Shown here: positions 17,669-25,069 of the stretch, one piece after another | Layout: each line of letters begins with the position of its first letter | How positions within the stretch are numbered: position 1 is the stretch's first letter | NCBI RefSeq assembly: GCF_008642375.1 | Contig: NZ_CP029194.1 | Span: 5,511,001 to 5,575,000 of the forward strand | Length of the DNA: 64,000 bases | Source of the DNA: Streptomyces venezuelae | GTDB lineage: Bacteria; Actinomycetota; Actinomycetes; Streptomycetales; Streptomycetaceae | Direction of reading: 5' to 3' | The notes under the pieces: generated by a model | What the model was told of the DNA's origin: nothing | The model's database searches: none | What the model saw: the letters and a program-made list of their open reading frames with translations, nothing else | Program-made: the position numbers and the translations under genes

Positions 17669-18288
17669 CTGCTGACGTCGTAGACATTAGCACCCGGATC
17701 GGCGGGAGGAAAAATCGATACCCGCACGTCGGGGGTGGAGGCCGCCCGGACGGCCCGCACGCAGGCCCAGAGCACGACCTCGGGGCCGGGCAGCCAGGGG
17801 TTCCGCGTGTCGGGGGCGACCAGCCAGCGCGGGCCGGCGGAGTCGGCGGGGGTGAGCGGGGGCACGGTCACCGCGTCCCCGACGCCGTGGCAGAGCGGCC
17901 GGGGGACGGCGTCGCCCCACTCCTCCCAGTCGAGCAGCGCCGGCAGACGCTGGGCCGTCCCGGGCGCGGTGAACAGCATCATCCGGCCCCGGTGCACCGC
18001 GACCGGCCCCGAGCCCGGGCCCTCCTCCCACAGCCGGTCCAGGATCCGGCGCCCGAAGACCGGGTCCACGTTGACGACGTCGAAGACCGTCCCGCAGGGC
18101 AGCGCCGCGGGCGAGGCAGGGCTGGCCTCCCAGCGGGTGAGCGCCGCCCCGGGGCGACCGCCGGCGGCCGAGGCGAGCCACGCCGCCCCGTCGGCGGTCA
18201 CGTGGGCCGTCTGGTGCCGGCCCTCGTCGCCCTCCCGCAGGAAACGGAAGATGTCGTCCGGGGTCTCGTTGCGCAACCAGGTCGTCAT
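17659..18288 (-). CDS. Small primase/polymerase-like protein, 3' end overlapping tRNA-Lys
   Basis: 209 aa from ATG 18288; no clear ribosome site precedes it. A single domain shows WLRNETPDDIFRFL at the start, ASAAGGRPGAALTRWEAS, LPCGTVFDVVNVD and LCHGVGDAVTVPP. The pattern resembles the N-terminal domain of bifunctional DNA primase/polymerases found in many Streptomyces. I see no convincing metal-binding acidic pair, so activity is uncertain. The end (NVYDVSRRR) is read from the promoter, leader and first bases of tRNA-Lys copy 3. It may be co-transcribed with the tRNA. Confidence 0.55.
   Translation of the reverse strand: MTTWLRNETPDDIFRFLREGDEGRHQTAHVTADGAAWLASAAGGRPGAALTRWEASPASPAALPCGTVFDVVNVDPVFGRRILDRLWEEGPGSGPVAVHRGRMMLFTAPGTAQRLPALLDWEEWGDAVPRPLCHGVGDAVTVPPLTPADSAGPRWLVAPDTRNPWLPGPEVVLWACVRAVRAASTPDVRVSIFPPADPGANVYDVSRRR
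17684..17689 (-). promoter_or_regulatory. Probable -10 box of tRNA-Lys copy 3, inside a coding sequence
   Basis: TAATGT on the minus strand lies exactly 15 nt before the tRNA, the same distance as TAGAGT and TAGTAT in copies 1 and 2. The GAGCACCCCTC element of the other copies is absent. The bases also encode Ala-Asn-Val near the end of the upstream protein. Confidence 0.45.
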
Positions 18289-18432
18289 GCATTCAGATCT
18301 ACCGGCCGTGACGGGCCGGTTTCCGAGAGTTGCCGGAATCCCGGACAAGGGGCATGGGCGAGGAGTATCGTGCGCCCCGCATATGCCACGGGACGCGGCG
18401 CGGCCCGCCGCCCCGCAGTCGCCTCGGACGGC

Positions 18433-18789
18433 CTACTCCTCCGCGGGGCGCCCGTTCGCCCGGATCAGACCGCGGCCGAACTCGATCATCTTCAGGGCGT
18501 AGTCCTCGGTCCACTCCGCCCGCTCGGCGACATCCGCCGCCGTCAGCCGGTCGAACCGGCGCGGATCCGCCAGCTGCGCCGCCGCGATCGCCTGGAACTC
18601 CGTCGCGCGGTCCGTCGCCGCACGGAACGCGAGCGTCAGCTCCGTCGCCCGGGCCAGCAGCTCACGCGGGTCCTCTATCGACTCCAGGTCGAAGAAGTGC
18701 TCCGGATCGGCGGTCGCCTCGGCAGGTTCGAAGACCAGCGGCGCCGGCCGTAGCCGTCGCTGTCCGCTCCGCTCCGCGGGTTCCGCCAT
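18433..18789 (-). CDS. Conserved hypothetical protein, 118 aa
   Basis: ATG 18789 is preceded by GGAGGAGAAGG, an excellent ribosome site. The protein starts with an Arg/Pro-rich tail and is then mostly helical (DLESIEDPRELLARATELTLAFRAA-type, about 35-60). It ends with ADVAERAEWTEDYALKMIEF, which could form a helix-turn-helix. I do not recognise a family. It sits alone between a primase-like gene and a TetR gene. Confidence 0.65.
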   Translation of the reverse strand: MAEPAERSGQRRLRPAPLVFEPAEATADPEHFFDLESIEDPRELLARATELTLAFRAATDRATEFQAIAAAQLADPRRFDRLTAADVAERAEWTEDYALKMIEFGRGLIRANGRPAEE

Positions 18790-18908
18790 CGTCCTTCTCC
18801 TCCTCGCACAGGCACGGCCCGGGATCCCGGGCCGCTTTCCATTGTCCCGCGCCGCGCAAGAGCGCGAGGCCCCCGCCGCGCGCCCCGGGCCTGCTCCCGG
18901 GCCCCGGT

Positions 18909-19535
18909 TTACGAGGCCGGCTCGGCGGTCAGGCCGAGCAGGAGCAGGCGCAGGCCGCCGAAGAACTCCTCGTCCGGTCCGACGCCTCCCGCGCTCCGCG
19001 CGGTCTCCGTCAGGTGGGGGAAGCGGTCCTCGGGCAGTGCGGCGATGGCCGCCGTGCCCTCGCCGGCGAGCGGCCCCAGGTGTTCGAGCTGGATCGCCCC
19101 GGTCACGTACCCGTGGAGGGCGCGCAGGGCGACGACCCGCCGGCCGCCGTCGATCCCCGCTTCGGTCAGGATGCCGAGCACGGTCTCCGACCACTGCAGC
19201 CCCGCGACGGCGCGGTGCCGGTGGGTGACGGTCAGGGGGACGGCCCCGGGGTGGGCGGCCACGCCGTCGCGCAGCCGCCTCGCCATGATCTCGATCCGTT
19301 CCTGCCAGGGCGCGGGCGCGGCGGGCGGGGTGGCGTCGACGGAGCCGAGGACGTGTTCGACCACGAGCTCCTCCAGTTCGTCGCGGTCGGCCACGTAGCG
19401 ATAGAGCCCCATGGTGCTCACGCCGAGCTCCTTGGCGACGGCGCGCATGGAGAGTGCGGCGAGCCCGTCGCGGTCGATGACGGTGAGCGCGGCGGCTGCC
19501 AGCTGGTCCTGGGTGAGGGAGCGAGGTCGAGGCAT
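18909..19535 (-). CDS. TetR-family transcriptional regulator
   Basis: 208 aa from ATG 19535. The N-terminal helix-turn-helix (about 5-50) reads LTQDQLAAAALTVIDRDGLAALSMR then AVAKELGVSTMGLYRYVADRDEL. The C-terminal domain, with WQERIEIMARRLRDGVAAHP, resembles TetR_C of the tetracycline-repressor type. It is divergent from the peroxiredoxin-like gene 80 bp away. The repeat-rich spacer at 19541-19586 is the likely operator, so it probably represses itself and that neighbour. Confidence 0.9.
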   Translation of the reverse strand: MPRPRSLTQDQLAAAALTVIDRDGLAALSMRAVAKELGVSTMGLYRYVADRDELEELVVEHVLGSVDATPPAAPAPWQERIEIMARRLRDGVAAHPGAVPLTVTHRHRAVAGLQWSETVLGILTEAGIDGGRRVVALRALHGYVTGAIQLEHLGPLAGEGTAAIAALPEDRFPHLTETARSAGGVGPDEEFFGGLRLLLLGLTAEPAS

Positions 19536-19540
19536 GACGG

Positions 19541-19586
19541 TTGACAGCGTACGCCCTACGCCTACGCTGTAGGAGTACGCCGTACG
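19541..19586. promoter_or_regulatory. Divergent TetR operator region with repeated TACGCC motifs
   Basis: AGCGTA (19546-19551) mirrors TACGCT (19563-19568). The pentamer TACGC recurs four or five times. A perfect TTGACA (19541-19546) could be the -35 of the rightward gene. Confidence 0.55.
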
Positions 19587-19614
19587 CCTACGAATCCCGT
19601 GAGGAAGGTGTCCC

Positions 19615-20199
19615 ATGCGCACACCCATGTCCCGCAGGCTGGAGCCCGGCCACGCCGTGCCCCGCCGCACTCTCGACCCGGTCCTCGGCCCCCCGGTGAC
19701 CCTCCCGGATCCCGGACGCCACACCCACGTGCAGTTCCGGCGCTTCGCCGGCTGCCCGGTCTGCAACCTCCACCTGCGGTCGGTGGTTCTGCGGCACGAG
19801 GAGATCGAACGGGCCGGCATCCGGGAGGTCGTGCTCTTCCACTCGCCCGCGGACGAGCTCCGCGAGCACGTGGCCCATCTCCCCTTCGCCGTCGTCGCGG
19901 ACCCCGACCGGCTCCTGTACGCCGAGTTCGGCGTCGAGGCCCACCGCAGGTCCCTGCTCGACCCGCGCGCGTGGCCTGCGATCGTCCGGGCCATCGCGCG
20001 CGGCGCCTACGAGCTGGCCCGCGGCCGAGGCCAGCTGCCCGCCACCTCGCAGCCGGCCGGTCGGCTCGGCCTGCCGGCCGACTTCCTGATCGCTCCCGAC
20101 GGCCGGCTCCTCGCCGTGAAGTACGGCGAGCACGTCTACGACCAGTGGTCGGTGGACGAGCTCCTCACCCTCGCGTCGGCCCTCCCGACGGCGCGGTGA
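19615..20199 (+). CDS. Peroxiredoxin-like / AhpC-TSA family protein
   Basis: 194 aa from ATG 19615, with GAGGAAGG 6 nt upstream. The thioredoxin-fold pattern is visible: RRFAGCPVCNLHLRSV carries a CxxC at the active-site loop, REVVLFHSPADEL and PFAVVADPDRLLYAEFGV follow, and PADFLIAPDGRLLAVKYGEH closes the fold. It would reduce peroxides or thiols in the cytoplasm. Divergent TetR control suggests induction by a small molecule or oxidant. Confidence 0.8.
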   Translation: MRTPMSRRLEPGHAVPRRTLDPVLGPPVTLPDPGRHTHVQFRRFAGCPVCNLHLRSVVLRHEEIERAGIREVVLFHSPADELREHVAHLPFAVVADPDRLLYAEFGVEAHRRSLLDPRAWPAIVRAIARGAYELARGRGQLPATSQPAGRLGLPADFLIAPDGRLLAVKYGEHVYDQWSVDELLTLASALPTAR

Positions 20200-20235
20200 C
20201 GCCGGAACGGCTGTCGCCCGGGCCCGGGCCGGGTG

Positions 20236-21579
20236 CTACGGACGCCATGGGACACGGTGCTTCGCCAGGTGGGAGAGGACCGCGTGGTTCGCCTCCCAGC
20301 CGTCGGGGAACGACACCGCCGCGCCCAGCTGGACCGGCTCCGTCGACGGGTGCTCGTCGAGCAGCTCCGCGACGCCCGCGCGGCAGACCACGATGCAGGC
20401 GTGCCGGTGCCGGGAGGCCAGCACGCACAGGCGGCCCGTCTCCAGGTGGAAGGCGGTCGCGTCCGGGCGGCCGGACAGCGGATGGAGGACGACCGTGACG
20501 TCGTACTCGCGCCCCTGGAGCCGGTTCGCGGTGTCCACCGTCACGCCCGTCACACCGAGCCCCGCGAGCGCCGCCCGCACCGCCGCCGCCTGGTCGCGGT
20601 GGGCGGTGCCGACCGCGACCCGGTCGGGCGTCAGGGGCACGGGGGTCTCGGAGCGCTCCGAGACCGCGGCACCGCCCCGGTCCAGGAGCCGCCGGACGAC
20701 CAGGGCGACCGCGCCGACCGCCTCCGGGTCGGTGCGCGGGGTCGTGCGGGCCGGCAGTTCGAGCAGCCCCCAGCCCGACTCCGCGGCCTCGTCGAGGACC
20801 CGGTCGGGACCCGAACCGTCCGACGCCACCGAGAACGAGAGCTTCCGGTCCCCGGGTCCGGTGCCGCTGCGGAACGGCGTGTACGGGTAGAAGGCGTCCG
20901 AGACCAGCGGCGCCGCCGAGGCGGGCAGCCGCCAGGACACCGGCAGCCGGTGCTGCGGAAGCTCCGGATTGTGCGCGAGCAGCGTGGAGACCGCGCTCGC
21001 CGACGGGTCGTACGAGAGCCCCGCCCACTGCTCCGCGCCCACCACCGAGAAGGGGTCGAGCTGCCCGGGGTCGCCCACGAACAGCGCCCGCTCGAACAGC
21101 CCCGCCACGGCGAGGAGCGCGTCCGAGCGCATCTGGTACGCCTCGTCGACGATCGCGTGCGCCCACGGCTCGACGTTCTTCACGTGCGCCCACTTGGCAG
21201 AGGTGGAGAGGACGACCGGCAGCCCCGTCAGCTCGCCGGGCTTCGCCGACTTCCGTACGTTGGCCAGGTCGTCGAGCGCCTTGTCGTACGCGTCGCTGTC
21301 GCTCGAGTGCAGCCGCCCCACATCCAGGCCGGGCTCCTTCTCGGCGAGCCGCAGCACCAGATCGTCCACCTGCGCGTTCGTCTGCGCGACGACCATCAGG
21401 GGGCGCCCGGCGGCGGCCAGTTCGAGAGCGGCCCGGACGACCAGGGTCGACTTCCCGGCGCCCGGCGGGGAGTCCACGACGACACCCCGTGAGGTGCCGT
21501 GCAGGGTGTCCGCCAGGATGCCGTCGGTCGCCCGGCCGGCCTCGGCGGACGGATCGAAACGCGGCTCGGGAATCGTCAC
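20236..21579 (-). CDS. Upf1/Dna2-like SF1 helicase, last gene of nuclease-helicase trio
   Basis: 447 aa. Motif I is DSPPGAGKST (about 35-44), motif Ia MVVAQTNAQVDDL, motif II VDEAYQM, motif III GDPGQLDPF, motif V ANRLQGREYDVTVV, and motif VI the degenerate RLCVLASRHRHA. These are the marks of the SF1B Upf1/Dna2 branch. It is shorter than most members and lacks the extra 1B/1C insertions. The start overlaps the stop of the middle gene by 4 bp (ATGA). The expected activity is ATP-driven 5'-3' movement on single-stranded DNA or RNA, as inferred from the family. Confidence 0.85.
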   Translation of the reverse strand: MTIPEPRFDPSAEAGRATDGILADTLHGTSRGVVVDSPPGAGKSTLVVRAALELAAAGRPLMVVAQTNAQVDDLVLRLAEKEPGLDVGRLHSSDSDAYDKALDDLANVRKSAKPGELTGLPVVLSTSAKWAHVKNVEPWAHAIVDEAYQMRSDALLAVAGLFERALFVGDPGQLDPFSVVGAEQWAGLSYDPSASAVSTLLAHNPELPQHRLPVSWRLPASAAPLVSDAFYPYTPFRSGTGPGDRKLSFSVASDGSGPDRVLDEAAESGWGLLELPARTTPRTDPEAVGAVALVVRRLLDRGGAAVSERSETPVPLTPDRVAVGTAHRDQAAAVRAALAGLGVTGVTVDTANRLQGREYDVTVVLHPLSGRPDATAFHLETGRLCVLASRHRHACIVVCRAGVAELLDEHPSTEPVQLGAAVSFPDGWEANHAVLSHLAKHRVPWRP

Positions 21580-23165
21580 AGAACGTCCTCGGGGGTCACG
21601 GCGTCGGGCAGTTCCACGGCATCCGTCCGCGGAGGACCGCCGTGCGTCCAGGGCGTCTCCTCCGGCTCCGGCAGCTTCGGCCCGACCCGCTGCTCGTGCT
21701 CGAACAGCGTCCAGGCGATCCGCTCGCCCTTCTCCGGCACCGAGCCCGCCGCGGGCTCCTTCGACCGGCCCATCCGGTCGAGGAGCCGCAGCACCAGCGA
21801 GCCGTCCTCCTCGTACCGCACGAACTCCGCCGCCTGCGGCTTCCCGTCGAGCGAGCGGAACACCTTCGCCTTCTCCGCGAGGTGCGGCCGGTCCTCCGTA
21901 CGGACCGTGAGGAGCGGCCGCGGCGCGGGCCGCTTCGACTCCGTCCAGGCCATCGTCACCTCGGCCACCTCCGCCGCGAACGCCTCGCCCGCGAGCCGCC
22001 GCCCCGCCAGGACCAGCGGATCGTCGAGCGCCTCCTGCGCCTCCAGCTGGCCCTGCGCCCGCTCGCGGTTCGCGAGCTTCGAGGCGGCCGCGATCACGTC
22101 GTCCTGACGCGGCTGCGGCGGCTCACCGGCCACCACGCGGTCCCGGTGACCGGTGAACGACCAGCGGTCCCGGGTCCAGCGGTCCTCGACCCTGGCGCCC
22201 TCCGGCAGCTCCCGCAGCAGGCCGAGCGCCCTCCAGACCGCGTCCCAGGTCGGCTTCAGCTGCGAGGCGACGAGCCGCCGGACCTCCCGCTCGGCCCGGT
22301 GCAGCTCGCCGAGGCCCGCGTCGGCCGCCTCGCCGTCCTCGGCCGCGCCGAGCGCCAGCCGGGCCCGGTCGTACCGCTCGATCGCGGGCGCCAGGAGCCG
22401 GTTGTCGAAGGCCGGGTCGGTGGCCGGACCGGCCGGCGGGCACAGCAGCTGGCCCCGCTCGTCCCGCCCCACCTCGGCCCGCAGCGCCCCCTCGGCCCCC
22501 GACTCCCCGCCCCGCGGGTCGATCCAGGCGAGCAGCGCACCCAGGTGCTGGTCCTCCAACGAGGACTGGCCGGTCGCCCAGTGCCGGTTGAGCAGGTCCG
22601 TCGCGGCGAGCAGCAGCGAGGAACCGGGCACCCGCGCCCGGTCGCCGTAGTGCGTCAGCCAGCGCCCGAGCAGCGGCACCCGCGGCGGCGCCGGGAACGG
22701 CGTCTCCGGGTCCTGCTCGGCCGTCCGCCGGAACCGCGTCGACCGCCCGAGCAGCCGTACGTACTCGATGCCCGCCCGGCTCGGCACGATCAGCTGCGGC
22801 GCGTCCGCGCACAGCTCGACCTCGACCTTCACCTTCTTGCCGGTCTCCGGGTCGACCTCGCTCCGCTCCGCCGCCTCCACGGCGTCCGTGAACGAGTCGA
22901 CGTACGGCAGGATCTCCTCCGCCAGGTCGGCGAGGAACGAGAACCGCAGGTCCCGGTCCCGGGGCTGGGTCACCACCAGGAGCCGGGGCGCCTCGGCGTC
23001 GGTGCCGACGAGCGCCCCGAGCGGCGCACCCGCCTCGCCCGCGGTCGTCAGCGGTACGAGGACGAGCGGCCGCGCGGACACGTGCCGGTGGCGGACGGTG
23101 GCCAGCGGCTGGGCGCGGCCCGACTCGACGGCCTCCATCCGGGCGAGCGCGGAGATCAGCGACAT
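21576..23165 (-). CDS. Unknown protein, middle gene of nuclease-helicase trio
   Basis: 529 aa, not recognised. It opens MSLISALARMEAVESGRAQPLATVRHRHVS-like (written in parts: MSLISALARMEAVESG, then RAQPLATVRH). It has a beta-rich N-terminal part (LVVTQPRDRDLRFSFL), an acidic patch, a long charged helical middle (about 290-400) and a C-terminal beta-rich part (RYEEDGSLVLRLLDRMGRS, GERIAWTLFEHEQ). No membrane segment, Walker motif or nuclease motif is visible. It overlaps the nuclease gene by 10 bp and the helicase gene by 4 bp, so the three products are probably made in fixed ratio. A scaffold linking nuclease and helicase is a fair guess. Confidence 0.75.
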   Translation of the reverse strand: MSLISALARMEAVESGRAQPLATVRHRHVSARPLVLVPLTTAGEAGAPLGALVGTDAEAPRLLVVTQPRDRDLRFSFLADLAEEILPYVDSFTDAVEAAERSEVDPETGKKVKVEVELCADAPQLIVPSRAGIEYVRLLGRSTRFRRTAEQDPETPFPAPPRVPLLGRWLTHYGDRARVPGSSLLLAATDLLNRHWATGQSSLEDQHLGALLAWIDPRGGESGAEGALRAEVGRDERGQLLCPPAGPATDPAFDNRLLAPAIERYDRARLALGAAEDGEAADAGLGELHRAEREVRRLVASQLKPTWDAVWRALGLLRELPEGARVEDRWTRDRWSFTGHRDRVVAGEPPQPRQDDVIAAASKLANRERAQGQLEAQEALDDPLVLAGRRLAGEAFAAEVAEVTMAWTESKRPAPRPLLTVRTEDRPHLAEKAKVFRSLDGKPQAAEFVRYEEDGSLVLRLLDRMGRSKEPAAGSVPEKGERIAWTLFEHEQRVGPKLPEPEETPWTHGGPPRTDAVELPDAVTPEDVL

Positions 23166-24316
23166 GCCGCGGCCTCCTCGGACAGCGACGCCCGGTCCAG
23201 CGACGCCCGGTCCAGCGCCTCCTGGCGCAGCGCCCGTGCCCGGCGCAGGGCCGCCACCGCCGGGTCGTCCGGGTCCCCGGCCTCCCCGCGCGCCGCCGCC
23301 AGGACAGCGCCGACCGTCGTGAGGCCGCCCAGCTCACCCCGTACCGCCCGGCCCAGGGTCTCCACCGCGCCCGCCTCCCGGGCCCTGGCCCGGCAGTGGA
23401 AGGCCAGTTCGCAGGCGGCCAGGCACTCCGGCGCGTACGCGTGGGGCACGGACTCGACCGCCTCCGTCAGCTCCGCCGGCGAGCACCCCTCCACGTCGAA
23501 GGTCGTGCCCTCCGGCAGGGCGTCCGCGATCTCCTCGATCCGGGTCAGCCGGGCCAGCTGCCGCCGGGTCACCGACCGCTGCTTGCGCACGTCCACGACC
23601 GAGGCCGTCGGCACGTTCGAGAAGTCCTTCGGGCAGACGAGGAGCACCGAGTGCGCGACGCTCGCGCCCTCGGTCACCGCCGCCGTCCGTTCGAGCGCGA
23701 GCACGTACACGGCGGACTGCCGGGCCGCAGCGCCCACCTTCGCCGCGTCGGCCGCGCCGTCGATCATCGGGAAGGACTTGATCTCGACCACCGTCCACCG
23801 CCCGTCCGGGTCGACCACCACCGCGTCCGGCTCCAGATAGACCGGGGAGCCGGCCACCTCCAGGGCCAGCAGCGGATGGTCGAGCAGCGTCCACGCCCCG
23901 GCCGAGGTCGCCTCCCGCAGCGCGAGCGCCGTACGGGCCGTCCGTCCCTGGGGTCCGGCGGCCGCCAGCTCGGGCACGGAGACCGCGCCCGGCTCCTCGA
24001 CGCCGAGCAGGCGCAGCAGCTCACGGCCGCCGTCCGCCTTGACCTTCGCCTCGAAGGAGTTGCCGCGCATGATCGCGAACTGCGACTGGCCGAAGGGTGC
24101 GGGGGAGCCCAGCTTGGAGGCGAGTGCCGCCTTGTCGACCCCGGCGCCGTCGAGCAGGGCCCGGCGCCGGCAGCCGGGATTGGCGGCGAGCGCCGCGAGC
24201 GCCCGAGCGTCCAGGGCGCGCGGCGCCGTGCCCGGTCCGCGCAGCTCAGCCAGAGCCCGCCGAAGTGTCGTCGTCTGCGACGGTCGTGGCAGACCGCTGT
24301 CCAGGGATGCGCTCAC
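23156..24316 (-). CDS. PD-(D/E)XK nuclease with Fe-S-like cysteine set (RecB/Cas4/AddB type)
   Basis: 386 aa from GTG 24316. Core motif: Asp164 in LEPDAVVV, then Glu178-x-Lys180 in VVEIKSFP, with a downstream Gln/Tyr helix (RQSAVYVLAL) as in RecB-type nucleases. Cys49 (NPGCRRR) and the C-terminal Cys298-x3-Cys302-x5-Cys308 resemble the four cysteines holding a 4Fe-4S cluster in AddB, Cas4 and Dna2, where the usual spacing is C-x2-C-x5-C. It is first in the trio. Cas4 is less likely because no other cas gene or array is near. Confidence 0.78.
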   Translation of the reverse strand: MSASLDSGLPRPSQTTTLRRALAELRGPGTAPRALDARALAALAANPGCRRRALLDGAGVDKAALASKLGSPAPFGQSQFAIMRGNSFEAKVKADGGRELLRLLGVEEPGAVSVPELAAAGPQGRTARTALALREATSAGAWTLLDHPLLALEVAGSPVYLEPDAVVVDPDGRWTVVEIKSFPMIDGAADAAKVGAAARQSAVYVLALERTAAVTEGASVAHSVLLVCPKDFSNVPTASVVDVRKQRSVTRRQLARLTRIEEIADALPEGTTFDVEGCSPAELTEAVESVPHAYAPECLAACELAFHCRARAREAGAVETLGRAVRGELGGLTTVGAVLAAARGEAGDPDDPAVAALRRARALRQEALDRASLDRASLSEEAAACR

Positions 24317-24458
24317 CCGCGGAAGTCTCGCATCCGCCACTGACAACCGTCCCGGAGTCGCCCGGACGTCACCCCGAATTCGCGTGGGCGATGATGGAGA
24401 AGAGGCACGCCCCGCACGCCCGCACCGTGAACACGTGAACCCCTGGAGAGTCCTTCCC

Positions 24459-25052
24459 ATGGCACCGCGCATCCTGCTCGCCCGGCACGGCCAGACCGAG
24501 TGGTCGCTCCTCGGCCGGCACACCGGCAGGACCGACATCCCCCTGCTCGACGAGGGCCGGCGCGGCGCGAAGCTGCTCGGCGAGCGGCTGCACCGCGGCC
24601 CCTGGCAGGGCCTGCCCGACGTGGAGGTGCGCACCAGCCCGCTGGTCCGCGCGAGCGAGACCTGCGCCCTCGCCGGCTTCGCCGACCGCGCCGAGCCGTG
24701 GGACGCGCTGATGGAGTGGGACTACGGCGCGTACGAGGGCATGACCCCGGCCCAGATCCAGGCGATCCGCCCCGGCTGGCTGATCTGGCGCGACGGCGTC
24801 CCCGAGGGCGAGTCCATGGCGCAGCTCTCGGACCGTGCCGACGAGGTCGTGGAGTGGGCCCGGTCCGCCGACCGTGACGTCCTGGTCTTCGCCCACGGCC
24901 ACATCCTGCGCTCGATCGGCGCGCGCTGGCTCGGTGAGGACGTCTCGTACGCCTCCCGCATCCGCCTCGACCCGACGAGTCTCTCGGCCCTGGGCTGGGC
25001 CTACGGCGCACCGGCGATCGAGCGCTGGAACGACACCGGTCACCTGGAGTAG
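24459..25052 (+). CDS. Histidine phosphatase superfamily protein (phosphoglycerate-mutase-like)
   Basis: 197 aa from ATG 24459, with TGGAGAG upstream. Catalytic motif LLARHGQTEWS has the phospho-acceptor His. RTSPLVRASETCAL carries the second Arg, EWDYGAYEG the acid, and VFAHGHILRSI the second His. This matches the GpmB/CobC-like branch, acting on small phosphate esters in the cytoplasm. The substrate cannot be assigned. It is divergent from the nuclease-helicase trio with a 142-bp spacer. Confidence 0.9.
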   Translation: MAPRILLARHGQTEWSLLGRHTGRTDIPLLDEGRRGAKLLGERLHRGPWQGLPDVEVRTSPLVRASETCALAGFADRAEPWDALMEWDYGAYEGMTPAQIQAIRPGWLIWRDGVPEGESMAQLSDRADEVVEWARSADRDVLVFAHGHILRSIGARWLGEDVSYASRIRLDPTSLSALGWAYGAPAIERWNDTGHLE

Positions 25053-25069
25053 GACGCGGTCCGACAGGG

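Noticed and set aside
23156..24316. Nuclease as Cas4 of a CRISPR system
   Set aside because: No repeat-spacer array and no other cas gene in the window; the partners are a helicase of the Upf1/Dna2 type and an unknown protein.
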